A stretch of 64,000 bases of DNA, taken from Metabacillus sp. B2-18 (GTDB lineage Bacteria > Bacillota > Bacilli > Bacillales > Bacillaceae). The notes below the pieces were generated by a model that was not told where the DNA came from, made no database searches, and saw nothing but the letters and a program-made list of their open reading frames with translations. Shown one piece after another: positions 47,557 through 56,414 of this stretch. Every line of letters starts with the position of its first letter. Positions within the stretch are counted from its first letter, which is position 1. The position numbers were made by a program, and so were the translations under genes. Location of the stretch: the NCBI RefSeq assembly GCF_021117275.1, contig NZ_CP088245.1, positions 4,404,001 through 4,468,000 of the forward strand. The letters are read 5' to 3'.

Positions 47557-48592
47557 GGACTAACCTTTGTCTCATCTTCTCCATTTCATCTAACTGTCCC
47601 ATATCATGCCAGGAATTTTCACTAATAGGATAAACACCAATTTTCTCTCCTGCCTTTTTATAACTATCAATAATATCTGGAAATCCAATTTCTTTATTAT
47701 CTTCTAGTTCATCAATTACTCTGGGTTCAACGACATACATTCCTGTATTTGTGAAAAAGGATAGCTCAGGTTTTTCCTTCATTTCCTCTATTTCACCCTG
47801 CTCACTAATCTTAATAACTCCATATGGAATTCTAATATTCTTTAGGGAACATACCATAGTAATTAGGTGTTTCCCTTTCTTATGGAAGTTAAGAATCCTT
47901 TCATAATCCTCTTCAATCAAGATATCACAGTTAGATAATATGAATGTTGAACTTATTTTTCTCTTTAATAAACTTAATCCCCCACCTGTTCCTAAAGGTT
48001 GGTTTTCATCTATGTAATTTATTTCATAATCCTTGTGAATCTCATTAAAGTAAGCTTTAATCATATTCTTTTTATGATTCACTACTAAAAAGAACTGATC
48101 TGCCCCGTAGTTAGTAAATCTATTGATAATATGTTCTGCAATAGGTATTTCTCCAATAGGTATTAGTGGCTTGGGTAAAATTTTTGTATATGGATAAAGT
48201 CTTGTACCTAAACCACCAGCCATGATAACAACAGGTACTTTTAGCTTTTTATTAGGTCCAATTTCTTCATCATTCCACAATACTACTGACACTATATCCT
48301 CATTTTCATTAAGAACTGGTAATGCTTCAATATAATGTTTACGCATAATTCTTTTTGCTGAGTTTTTATCCTTTTCATAGACATATTTGGGTGAATAATT
48401 AGCTATATCTTTAACTTTAGCATCAAGACTACTATTTTTTAATATCCATCTTCTAATATCTCCATCAGTAATTACTGCAACAAAGCGTCCCTCTCTAACT
48501 ACAAATAGAACCTTCTTTGCAACTTGATCTAGCAACGTCATTGCTTCGATCATCGTGGATTGTTCTTCAATTAAAAAGTCTTTTATGTCCAA
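47546..48592 (-). CDS. PtmE-like sugar-1-phosphate nucleotidyltransferase with CBS
   Basis: 348 residues from a TTG at 48592 (AGGAGG eight bases upstream). Two CBS motifs in the first ~115 residues (DFLIEEQSTMIEAM, YVYEKDKNSAKRIMRKH), then a nucleotidyltransferase (VVIMAGGLGTRLYPYTKILPKPL). This CBS-plus-transferase form matches PtmE, the glucosamine-1-phosphate guanylyltransferase of the Campylobacter legionaminic acid route, which would make the pathway GDP-linked. It follows legC and precedes the acetyltransferase. Confidence 0.85.
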   Translation of the reverse strand: MDIKDFLIEEQSTMIEAMTLLDQVAKKVLFVVREGRFVAVITDGDIRRWILKNSSLDAKVKDIANYSPKYVYEKDKNSAKRIMRKHYIEALPVLNENEDIVSVVLWNDEEIGPNKKLKVPVVIMAGGLGTRLYPYTKILPKPLIPIGEIPIAEHIINRFTNYGADQFFLVVNHKKNMIKAYFNEIHKDYEINYIDENQPLGTGGGLSLLKRKISSTFILSNCDILIEEDYERILNFHKKGKHLITMVCSLKNIRIPYGVIKISEQGEIEEMKEKPELSFFTNTGMYVVEPRVIDELEDNKEIGFPDIIDSYKKAGEKIGVYPISENSWHDMGQLDEMEKMRQRLVHDE

Positions 48593-48619
48593 TTTACCCA
48601 CCTCCTCTAAGCATTCAAG

Positions 48620-49795
48620 TTATTTTTTATTGTGTACATTTCTTAGACAATCAATTACATATAAAACATCTTCCGTGCTCAAGTTAGAACTACAAGGAAT
48701 ATTAATAATATGAGCTAAGTATGTTTTTGATTTTTCAATTTTATAATTTTGATTAGCTATATATGGCTGTTGTTCACTTATTAGATCCCATATAGGCCTT
48801 ACTTGTACATTGTTAGAAGATAAATATTTTATCACTTGATCTCTCTTTAAAGGAAAATCATCCTTTATAAATAGTGCATAGAACCAATAATTACTTCTTA
48901 TATTTTCATTAAAGTTAAGAATCTCTAAACCCGGAATTTCATTGATAAATTTTTTGTAAAGCTTATAATTTACTTCCTTAATTTTAATGAAATCTTCTAG
49001 TTGTTCCAATTGAGCTATACCTATGGCAGCCTGAAGATTTGTCATTCGATAGTTATATCCTATCTCATCGTGTATATAATAAAGCTCATCGCTTTTAGCC
49101 TGAGTAGTAAGATGTTTAGCTCTTTTTAGCAATTCTTCCTCATTAGAAACAATCATTCCTCCACCACCTGTGGTGATGATTTTATTGCCATTAAAAGAAT
49201 AAACCCCTACTGTACCTATTGTTCCCGCATATTTCCCCTTATAAATACCATTAGTATAATATGTCCCCAAAGCCTCAGTAGCATCCTCTACAACTTTCAG
49301 GTTGAATTCTTCAGCAATTTTCATAATCTTATCCATAGATGACATATTACCAAATACATGAACAACGATAATAGCCTTTACATGTTTCCCTGTCCTTTTA
49401 TTAATTAGCTTACCGTTAATAAAAGTGCATTCCATTCTACAAAATTCCATAAGCTTGTATGGATCCACACAAAGGGAATCATCACAGTCCATAAAAATCG
49501 GTTCTGCTCCTAGATACTTTACTGGGTTCACGGCAGCAATAAAAGTCAGCGTTGGAACAATAACTTCATCTTCACGTGTAACCCCACAAACTTTAAGTGC
49601 GATATGTAACCCGGATGTCCCATTTTGTACGGAAACAGCTCCTTTAGCATTTACATAATTACACACTTTTTCTTCGAATTCATTTACATAGGGACCGCCT
49701 GTTGATACCCACTCTGTTTCAATAGCATGTGTAACATACTCTAGTTCTTTCCCTTTAAAGTTAGGAACAGAAAGGGGAATAAACTTTTGACTCAT
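48620..49795 (-). CDS. LegC-type PLP aminotransferase
   Basis: 391 residues from the ATG at 49795 (AGGAG nine bases upstream; the ATG at 49804 is too close). DegT/DnrJ/EryC1 fold: VEDATEALGTYY (PLP Asp region) and the PLP lysine in YSFNGNKIITTGGGGM. It aminates C4 of the 4-keto sugar from the dehydratase. The LegC family assignment fits its neighbours. Confidence 0.9.
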   Translation of the reverse strand: MSQKFIPLSVPNFKGKELEYVTHAIETEWVSTGGPYVNEFEEKVCNYVNAKGAVSVQNGTSGLHIALKVCGVTREDEVIVPTLTFIAAVNPVKYLGAEPIFMDCDDSLCVDPYKLMEFCRMECTFINGKLINKRTGKHVKAIIVVHVFGNMSSMDKIMKIAEEFNLKVVEDATEALGTYYTNGIYKGKYAGTIGTVGVYSFNGNKIITTGGGGMIVSNEEELLKRAKHLTTQAKSDELYYIHDEIGYNYRMTNLQAAIGIAQLEQLEDFIKIKEVNYKLYKKFINEIPGLEILNFNENIRSNYWFYALFIKDDFPLKRDQVIKYLSSNNVQVRPIWDLISEQQPYIANQNYKIEKSKTYLAHIINIPCSSNLSTEDVLYVIDCLRNVHNKK

Positions 49796-49807
49796 TTGTC
49801 CCATCTC

Positions 49808-50791
49808 CTAAATGTTATATATATCCGGTTTATATTTATCAATGTTCTGCTTAAAAAACTCAATTGTTTCAGCTAAACCTCGTTCAAATGAATAATGTGG
49901 TTCCCAATTAGTTAATTTCTTAATTTTTTCATTAGATCCTAGCAGTCTGTTTACTTCACTATTTTCTGGTCTTAACCTTTGCTCATCACAAACGATTCTT
50001 GCGTTTGGATTAATTTGTTTAATAAGCTCTTCTGCTAGTTGCCCTATTGAAACCTCTTTCTGAGTAGCAATATTAATTTCTTCACCAATTGTATCCATTG
50101 AATTTGCAATTTCAATAAAGCCATTTGCAGTATCTTTTACATAATTAAAGTCTCTTGTAGGTGTGAGTGAACCCAGCTCAATTTTTTCTTTTCCTGAAAG
50201 TAACTGAGTAATAATTGTTGGAATCACTGCTCTTGCAGACTGACGTGGCCCATAAGTATTAAAGGGCCTTACTATTGAAATAGGCATATTAAAACTTCTA
50301 TAAAAAGATTCAGCTAATCGGTCCGCACCAATTTTAGTTGCTGAATAAGGGGACTGCCCTTGGAAAGGGTGTTTTTCATCAATTGGAACATACTGCGCCG
50401 TCCCATATACCTCCGAAGTAGATGTAATGAGAACTCTTGAAGTACCCATGTCTCTAGCAGCCTGAAGCACATTTAATGTCCCCTTAATATTTGTGTCTAT
50501 GTATGTATCTGGTGAATGATAGCTAAATGGTATTGCAATAAGGGCCGCTAAATGGAAGACTTTATCTATTTCTTTCATTGCTACCTTAACACCATTAGGA
50601 TCTCTAATATCCCCTGTAACAACCTCTATTTCATTTAATATATCCTTAGGCAGGGTATCTAACCATCCCCATGCATTAAATGAATTATAATAAGCAAAAG
50701 CTTTTACACTATATCCTTGTTCAACTAGTTTTTCTGTTAAATGACTTCCTATAAATCCGTCAGCACCGGTCACTAATATACGATTAGACAT
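49808..50791 (-). CDS. LegB-type NAD-dependent 4,6-dehydratase
   Basis: 327 residues from the ATG at 50791 (AAGGA ten bases upstream). Short-chain dehydrogenase of the extended class: VTGADGFIGSHLTEKL, the YxxxK pair in SPYSATKIGADRL, and FNTYGPRQSARAVIP. It is the first gene of the sugar operon, with a promoter about 55 bases upstream, and starts the pathway from a nucleotide-bound N-acetylglucosamine. Confidence 0.9.
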   Translation of the reverse strand: MSNRILVTGADGFIGSHLTEKLVEQGYSVKAFAYYNSFNAWGWLDTLPKDILNEIEVVTGDIRDPNGVKVAMKEIDKVFHLAALIAIPFSYHSPDTYIDTNIKGTLNVLQAARDMGTSRVLITSTSEVYGTAQYVPIDEKHPFQGQSPYSATKIGADRLAESFYRSFNMPISIVRPFNTYGPRQSARAVIPTIITQLLSGKEKIELGSLTPTRDFNYVKDTANGFIEIANSMDTIGEEINIATQKEVSIGQLAEELIKQINPNARIVCDEQRLRPENSEVNRLLGSNEKIKKLTNWEPHYSFERGLAETIEFFKQNIDKYKPDIYNI

Positions 50792-50847
50792 CTTATTCAC
50801 TTCCTTATCTCTTATTTATAATAAATAAATCAAATTTCTAAGTAGAA

Positions 50848-50876
50848 ATTATATACTTATTTATTATATCGTTAAA
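50848..50876 (-). promoter_or_regulatory. Probable sigma-A promoter of the leg operon
   Basis: Minus strand TTTAAC (50871-50876), 17 bases, TATAAT (50848-50853). It lies about 60 bases before legB and just after the terminator of the Maf operon, which fits an independent start for the sugar genes. Confidence 0.65.
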
Positions 50877-50941
50877 GGATTGTATTAATTTAGAGTTCAT
50901 TAAAATTAAATTTTAGTTTTTTTAGAAAAGATATAAAAAAA

Positions 50942-50978
50942 AGAAACTGATATCAAAATAATGGTGATATCAATTTCT
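50942..50978 (-). terminator. Terminator of the Maf operon
   Basis: AGAAATTGATATCA/TGATATCAGTTTCT on the minus strand (one wobble), 9-base loop, followed by TTTTTTTTATATC. It separates the Maf genes from the leg operon. Confidence 0.88.
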
Positions 50979-51100
50979 GAATTTTTCAATATAGTTTTAA
51001 AAATTCTTATGAAGAACAATAGTTATAGGTAAATGTTGATGTGCAAATTATTATGAATTTATTTCTTATGGTAAACTTAGTTAATCGCAACCTAGTTGGG

Positions 51101-52369
51101 CTAATTAATACTTTTTAAAAATTGTTCAAGACTATTATGTTTCCATCCTTTAATAAAAGCCCCACCCTCGGTACAATTCCATAGTTCCACATTTCCCCTA
51201 AAATCCACAACGTATTTTTCAAACCACTTAAGATAACCGTACAAATGTTTTGGTGTTTTTACAGTTTCATTTTGATAGTAACCTTTTACCTCTATTAACT
51301 TTTCCAGTTCCATTTTTTTCACATTATGAGTACCCTTTGCATGGCTATAGCCATTTGTATAGGCCAAATCTTGCCCAACTAAAGCAATTCTACTAGCTCC
51401 AAACCATATCAATAAATCCAATAAACATGTCGCAACTGAACCACCTGTTTTAATTTTAGGTTCATCCCTCAATTGTGAAAGTTCTTCTGACTTAGAATAA
51501 CCTTTCTGCCAAACAATATACCTTGGTCCCTGATACTGTTTAACACCTTCATGATTTGCTGTTCCTAAATAAAATAACGGAATATCCATATCTTTAGTGG
51601 TTTCAACAAATTGCTCCAAAATTGTAATCTGCGGGTCTGAAATCATAATTGCATTTGGGATAATTCTACTTTTTAACAAAGGAGTTAGTGCTGTACCTAC
51701 ACAAGCAATGAAAACTTCACCTGTCAAACTCGCAGCCTTGATTATAGGTATTTGCTTTGATAAGGATGGACCTGCTGATATTAGCAGTACAGACTTGCCA
51801 TCAAGTTTGTTTTTCCATCCTGTTATCCCTTTATCCTCAAGCCTTAAGTTATTAAATAAGTTCTCTTCTAGTAACTTATTATTTTTACGTATAGTCCTCA
51901 AAAAAAACATATAATCTTCCAATAAAGTTTTTATTGAAGAAAGGTTATCGGGAATTAACTCGAGAGAAGGAGCATGTAACATGATCATAAAATCTGAATC
52001 ATCTAATAAAGGCAACAAGCCTTCTTTAATTGTTTTCAAGTCATCCGATACATTTATGGTAATATTTTGTGTTTTCAATTTAGAAATACATTTTATCTCT
52101 TCCAACCAATTATAATAGTCAGGATTAAAATCAAAAACTATGATTGGAATACTAGGATAGATCTTTCTTAGCTGTATAATATGAAACCCTGCTCCCATAC
52201 CAATTACACAAATTCTTTTGGGATTCTTACTTTCTACATCCCATTGGGTTACCCATCGCTTAGCTTCTTTAACCGGATCATATTTGCTATGCAGCAGGAA
52301 TTCACGTTCTTTCTTTGTTAAAACAACAGTAAAATCACCACTAGCTGTTTGTATCAATCTCCACTTCAT
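51101..52369 (-). CDS. Maf-type flagellin glycosyltransferase, short form
   Basis: 422 residues of the Maf / MptE-like fold (DUF115): GMGAGFHIIQLRKIYP, then the central SVLLISAGPSLSKQIPIIKAA, GGSVATCLLDLLIWFG and ALVGQDLAYTNGYSHAKGTH, and WNCTEGGAFIKGW near the end. Maf enzymes put nonulosonic acids on flagellin Ser/Thr in the cytoplasm before export. It overlaps the small helical gene by four bases, so the unit Maf-116aa-Maf is one transcript. The long N-terminal region of the partner at 52718 is shorter here. Confidence 0.88.
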   Translation of the reverse strand: MKWRLIQTASGDFTVVLTKKEREFLLHSKYDPVKEAKRWVTQWDVESKNPKRICVIGMGAGFHIIQLRKIYPSIPIIVFDFNPDYYNWLEEIKCISKLKTQNITINVSDDLKTIKEGLLPLLDDSDFMIMLHAPSLELIPDNLSSIKTLLEDYMFFLRTIRKNNKLLEENLFNNLRLEDKGITGWKNKLDGKSVLLISAGPSLSKQIPIIKAASLTGEVFIACVGTALTPLLKSRIIPNAIMISDPQITILEQFVETTKDMDIPLFYLGTANHEGVKQYQGPRYIVWQKGYSKSEELSQLRDEPKIKTGGSVATCLLDLLIWFGASRIALVGQDLAYTNGYSHAKGTHNVKKMELEKLIEVKGYYQNETVKTPKHLYGYLKWFEKYVVDFRGNVELWNCTEGGAFIKGWKHNSLEQFLKSIN

Positions 52370-52716
52370 GATTCTACCTTATTTATAGTAAGTTGCCATT
52401 GTTTCAGTACAGGCGCAATTTCGTAATCTAGTAAGTCAGCTAGTAGAACATAATCTCTCATTTCTAATGAATCCACGACCTCCTTAAAATTATCTTTTAA
52501 TGATATAAGTTCAATTTCTTGTAAATGTCCATTATTTTGTATCCCATTAATAGCTGCAAAAATCCATTGTAATCCTTCTACAAAATCCGGCATTTGACTC
52601 AAAGCGGTACCTTCATTTCCTTCCTGTAGATATTCAACAATTTCATTACATCCATTTATCATTCTAGGTAAATATTCTTTTAAACTTTGAATTGTTTCAA
52701 AAACAATCTTTTCCAT
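52366..52716 (-). CDS. Small helical protein between two Maf genes
   Basis: 116 residues, acidic and all-helical by composition, no membrane segment or catalytic motif. It overlaps the downstream Maf gene by four bases and starts one base after the upstream Maf stop, so the three are translationally coupled. I do not recognise its family. A binding partner, chaperone or specificity subunit for one of the transferases is the simplest idea from context. Confidence 0.75.
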   Translation of the reverse strand: MEKIVFETIQSLKEYLPRMINGCNEIVEYLQEGNEGTALSQMPDFVEGLQWIFAAINGIQNNGHLQEIELISLKDNFKEVVDSLEMRDYVLLADLLDYEIAPVLKQWQLTINKVES

Positions 52717-52717
52717 T

Positions 52718-54508
52718 CTACCCTACTCCTTTTCTTTCACTCTCAATCGTATCTAATATTTTTAAAGTGTACTCTGCCGATTCTAATATACCTTTATATA
52801 AAGCCAGCGATTTCTTCATTACTCTCCTTTTTCTTTCTATAAGCGTTTCCCCTTCAACCTCTTGATGCGTATGATTAACCTGAAAACTTAAAGGCATAAT
52901 CAAAAAATATATAATATTACTCTTAGAATATTCATTAATTTTATCATCTAGTGTATCAAGCTTCTTTAAAGCTTTGTTATCTATATACACTGTATCCATA
53001 GATAATCCATTAATTATCTCTATTGCTTTTTCAGTCATTCTAACTAGCTCTTGGAGATTTTTTTGTTCTATTTCAAAGCCCGAGGAGATGTTAGATTTTG
53101 ATATAAAGTTATTTTTCTCTTCTAGGAAAGTATCAATAAATTCTTTATTATAACTCATAGAACAGTAGTTCTTAATAAAATCCTCAAAATCTAAGTTATT
53201 AATCCCTTCAATCTTTGCCCCCCCCTCCGTACAGTTGTATATATGGCGTTTGTCTCCAGATTTCCTAAAAAGATCAATCATATCCTCAAATACCTTTTTC
53301 ATACTTAGTAAAGAATAATCACTAAGAATAGTTTTACCATAGTAACTCTTTACTTCAATATAATTCTTATTTTTATTTGTTTCGTTTTCAGAAATTTTTT
53401 TTAAGTTGCTGTTTCCAACAGCATGGCTAACATTATCAGTATAGGCAAGGTCTTGACCTATTAGACAAATTGGACCACTAGTAATTTTTTTAGCAATATA
53501 AAAACAATAGTTTGCAACTGAAGCTCCCCCAAAAACATAACCTAAGTCTTCACCTACAATTTTATTAATCCAATCTGATAAATCTTTATCTTGAGAATTA
53601 AAGATTACATTTACTCCATTATGATTTAGTGGTATTTCTTTATGAACGTTTAAACTATAAAAAAGAGATACGTCATCATAATCTAGACCCTCAAAGTGTT
53701 TCCAATTGGCTTCAGCACCGTCAATTGATACCACAATATGTGGTTTAATGCCAGCCTTAAGTAATGGATTTATAGTTGAACCTGCAGCTATAATAAGCGC
53801 AGACTGATTTTCTCTAATTTCTTTCAGTTTTCCTAATTGTTTATTTAACGATGGCCCTGAAGCAGCAATGATTACTGGGCAATCAAACTTATTTTCAATT
53901 TTTTTAAAGGGAGTAGATTTCCATGAATTATAAAGGTTATATAGCGTATTTTCTTGCCACAATTTCCCGTACTTAACCATAGTTGCTATGTTAACTAAAG
54001 ACAATCTTACATTCTTTATAATTTCTTCTTTGAGGTGTTTTAATAAATGGGGATATAATCTCTCATAATTAGGAGAAGGTATAAACTCTAATTGCCCAAT
54101 ATTTCTAGTATTAACCAAATATCTTATTTCTTCCTCTAGTTGATTGTGTTCATAACCAACAATAAAAAACACTTGTTCACTCTCAAGTAATGGTTCTAAA
54201 GCACCTTTAGAATTAACCATTTCAAATAATTTAATGCTAGGTTCAATTATTAATAAAAAATCATTTTCTCCCATTTTATTAAGTAATTCTTTAGCTAGAT
54301 AGGAATGCGCAAGACCAAATAGAACATGGGTATAGTTCTTCTTATAGTACTTATCAGCCAATTGTTTAGATTCCTTTAATGGGTTATATTTACTATTAAG
54401 GTAATATCCATTGAAAATAACTACAGGTAAGCCACCCTTACTGTTTTCAATTAATATATTTTCTTCCTTTTTTTCAAAGTCATCCTCTAAAACAGTTATA
54501 TTTCTCAT
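52718..54508 (-). CDS. Maf-type flagellin glycosyltransferase, long form
   Basis: 596 residues from the ATG at 54508 (AGGAG eleven bases upstream). N-terminal domain (about 1-190), Maf/MptE-like core with PVIIAASGPSLNKQLGKL, GGASVANYCFYIAKK, CLIGQDLAYTDNVSHAVG and YNCTEGGAKIEGINNL, then a ~150-residue helical C-terminal domain. It directly follows hag (after a terminator), the place expected for the enzyme that glycosylates Hag. The short and long forms may differ in acceptor. Confidence 0.88.
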   Translation of the reverse strand: MRNITVLEDDFEKKEENILIENSKGGLPVVIFNGYYLNSKYNPLKESKQLADKYYKKNYTHVLFGLAHSYLAKELLNKMGENDFLLIIEPSIKLFEMVNSKGALEPLLESEQVFFIVGYEHNQLEEEIRYLVNTRNIGQLEFIPSPNYERLYPHLLKHLKEEIIKNVRLSLVNIATMVKYGKLWQENTLYNLYNSWKSTPFKKIENKFDCPVIIAASGPSLNKQLGKLKEIRENQSALIIAAGSTINPLLKAGIKPHIVVSIDGAEANWKHFEGLDYDDVSLFYSLNVHKEIPLNHNGVNVIFNSQDKDLSDWINKIVGEDLGYVFGGASVANYCFYIAKKITSGPICLIGQDLAYTDNVSHAVGNSNLKKISENETNKNKNYIEVKSYYGKTILSDYSLLSMKKVFEDMIDLFRKSGDKRHIYNCTEGGAKIEGINNLDFEDFIKNYCSMSYNKEFIDTFLEEKNNFISKSNISSGFEIEQKNLQELVRMTEKAIEIINGLSMDTVYIDNKALKKLDTLDDKINEYSKSNIIYFLIMPLSFQVNHTHQEVEGETLIERKRRVMKKSLALYKGILESAEYTLKILDTIESERKGVG

Positions 54509-54540
54509 AAAAAATTCACTCCTAAACAAACCAAAATAGT

Positions 54541-54572
54541 AAGATGGACAACTTCAATGAGTTGTCCATCTT
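54541..54572 (-). terminator. Terminator after hag
   Basis: Thirteen-base perfect stem AAGATGGACAACT/AGTTGTCCATCTT, 6-base loop. The T run is short (ACTATTTTGG on the minus strand), so some read-through into the maf genes is expected. Confidence 0.75.
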
Positions 54573-54580
54573 CAAAACTA

Positions 54581-55405
54581 TTATCTTAATAGTTGTAATA
54601 CTCCCTGAGGTTGTTGGTTGGCTTGAGCTAACATTGCTTGTGATGCTTGAGAAAGAATTGAATTCTTAGTTTGCGCCATCATTTCTTTAGCCATATCAAC
54701 GTCACGGATACGTGATTCAGCTGCTGTTAAGTTTTCAGCACTTGTATCTAAATTGTTAATAGTATGCTCTAATCGATTTTGGTATGCTCCTAATTTAGAA
54801 CGCTCAGAAGAAACTTTTGTAATTGCACTATTCACATTAGTAATAAAAGCAGTATAGTCTCCAAAGCTAGCTAAAGCTGTAATTGTCGCATCTGTTAAGC
54901 TACTTGATAAACTAGAAGCATTCATTGCACCAATACTTAAAGTAATAACTTGAGAAGAGTTTGCACCAACTTGGAAATTATATGTCCCTGAAGATTCGAT
55001 AAGTTTTTGAGTATTGAATTCTGTATCTGTAGAAATTCTATCAATTTCTTTTTTAAGCTCTAGTAATTCAGAATTGATTGAATCTCTATCAGCAGTTACG
55101 TTAGTGTCGTTAGAACCTTGTACCGCTAACTCTCTCATTCTTTGAAGAATTGCATGCGTTTCATTTAATGCACCTTCAGCAGTTTGAATTAATGAAATTC
55201 CGTCTTGTGAGTTACGAGAAGCTTGCTCTAAACCACGGATTTGTCCACGCATTTTTTCAGATATTGATAGACCTGCAGCATCGTCTCCAGCACGATTGAT
55301 ACGTAATCCTGAAGATAATTTTTCCATTGACTTCATTTGTCCATTGTTAGCTTGTCCTAGTTGACGATATGTGTTAAGAGCTGCGATATTATGATTAATT
55401 CTCAT
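54581..55405 (-). CDS. hag: Hag, main-type flagellin
   Basis: 274 residues from the ATG at 55405 (AAGGAGGA eleven bases upstream); the longer frame to 55441 is not supported. Compact flagellin: D0/D1 ends MRINHNIAALNTYRQL and SQASQAMLAQANQQPQGVLQLL with a short middle. It has the regulatory leader (sigma-D promoter, CsrA hairpin) and the csrA-fliW neighbours, so it is the orthologue of B. subtilis Hag and probably the main filament protein. Confidence 0.95.
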   Translation of the reverse strand: MRINHNIAALNTYRQLGQANNGQMKSMEKLSSGLRINRAGDDAAGLSISEKMRGQIRGLEQASRNSQDGISLIQTAEGALNETHAILQRMRELAVQGSNDTNVTADRDSINSELLELKKEIDRISTDTEFNTQKLIESSGTYNFQVGANSSQVITLSIGAMNASSLSSSLTDATITALASFGDYTAFITNVNSAITKVSSERSKLGAYQNRLEHTINNLDTSAENLTAAESRIRDVDMAKEMMAQTKNSILSQASQAMLAQANQQPQGVLQLLR

Positions 55406-55411
55406 TTTAAT

Positions 55412-55454
55412 ATTTCCTCCTTGAATGTTGTATTGATTCACATCCTTGTGAATC
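55412..55454 (-). promoter_or_regulatory. CsrA binding sites in hag leader
   Basis: RNA hairpin GATTCACA-AGGA-TGTGAATC (55435-55454): an 8-bp perfect stem that puts AGGA in the loop, as in the B. subtilis hag leader BS1. The second site is the ribosome site AAGGAGGAAATA itself (55412-55422). CsrA bound to both would block translation until FliW, released by exported Hag, removes it. Confidence 0.82.
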
Positions 55455-55508
55455 TTCTTTTAAGGTAGTACTCATGTCGGCCGCCATTAGTTCTACCTCT
55501 TACTTTAT

Positions 55509-55535
55509 ATATCGACAGTAGTTATAAATAGTTTA
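55509..55535 (-). promoter_or_regulatory. Sigma-D promoter of hag
   Basis: Minus strand TAAA (55532-55535), exactly 15 bases, GTCGATAT (55509-55516). Leader length of about 95 bases, enough to hold the CsrA hairpin. Confidence 0.88.
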
Positions 55536-55697
55536 ATAGTATTTTTTATTTTTTTAAGTAAATTTAAAAAGAAACTCTTATATCTAGTAATAAATTTTTT
55601 ACCAAAGGTTTATGACTATACCTAATTTAACTATAAATTAAAATAGCAAGCATTGTTAGAACTCAATACATCAGCTATCACAATTCTCCAATAAAAA

Positions 55698-55720
55698 ACC
55701 TTTAGCAATTAGCTAAAGGT
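55698..55720 (-). terminator. Terminator overlapping csrA stop
   Basis: ACCTTTAGC/GCTAAAGGT stem, 5-base loop, followed on the minus strand by TTTTTTATTGG. It includes the csrA stop codon at 55713. Confidence 0.85.
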
Positions 55721-55943
55721 CATACTTGATTGTTTTTAATTTATTGAGCAGAATCTCATTTATTGAAGCAGCTTCATTATTAGATTGCTGAATACTAAGG
55801 TAAACCTCCTTACGATGTATATCAACACTCTTTGGTGCTTTTATCCCAAGCTTTATTTGATCTCCTTGAACTGATACAACAGTTATTTCTATTTGTTCCC
55901 CTATCTGTATAGACTCTCCTACTTTTCTTGTCAATACCAGCAT
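55713..55943 (-). CDS. csrA: CsrA, translational regulator
   Basis: 76 residues, begins [23 protein letters not shown], the CsrA RNA-binding beta strand, with [19 protein letters not shown] following. It represses hag translation and is itself antagonised by FliW encoded upstream. GGGGGTGG ribosome site. Standard csrA-fliW arrangement. Confidence 0.96.
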   Translation of the reverse strand: MLVLTRKVGESIQIGEQIEITVVSVQGDQIKLGIKAPKSVDIHRKEVYLSIQQSNNEAASINEILLNKLKTIKYDL

Positions 55944-55954
55944 ACATCCACCCC

Positions 55955-56392
55955 CTACTTGTTAACGGTCTCTTGAAAAAGTCTATGTTTTGTTGTATAG
56001 CTTGTCTTATTAAGAATTATTTGTTTCGCTAACATCTCTGAATGATTAACAACAATCGGCGCTTGAAGATTTGCAGTTGTATCCGTAAAGGGATCTCTTA
56101 ATGATAAGATGGTTAGTACTTGAATTGTAGACTCATCACCTATTTTAAGTGCTTCCTTCTCATTACTAGTTAGATCGAATTCATAGTCTTTAAAAAACGA
56201 AAAAGGATCTGTAACGATAAATCCTAATTCTATAGTAGTCACGGACTGCATTATATAGTAAGGAGAATTCTCTTCAAGGGGTAATAGAACAAATTTCCTC
56301 TCGTCTATAAAGCCAGGCAATCCGTGCTCAAAGTATAAAATCTCTTCTTCATCTACTTTTATCATACCATGGTATTTTGTTTTCATTTCCAT
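55955..56392 (-). CDS. fliW: FliW, CsrA antagonist
   Basis: 145 residues: [25 protein letters not shown] and the core [25 protein letters not shown]. FliW binds either Hag or CsrA and so couples flagellin translation to export. ATG with AGGATGTG upstream, eleven bases before csrA. Confidence 0.93.
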   Translation of the reverse strand: MEMKTKYHGMIKVDEEEILYFEHGLPGFIDERKFVLLPLEENSPYYIMQSVTTIELGFIVTDPFSFFKDYEFDLTSNEKEALKIGDESTIQVLTILSLRDPFTDTTANLQAPIVVNHSEMLAKQIILNKTSYTTKHRLFQETVNK

Positions 56393-56414
56393 ATAATCAC
56401 ATCCTAAATCAGCA

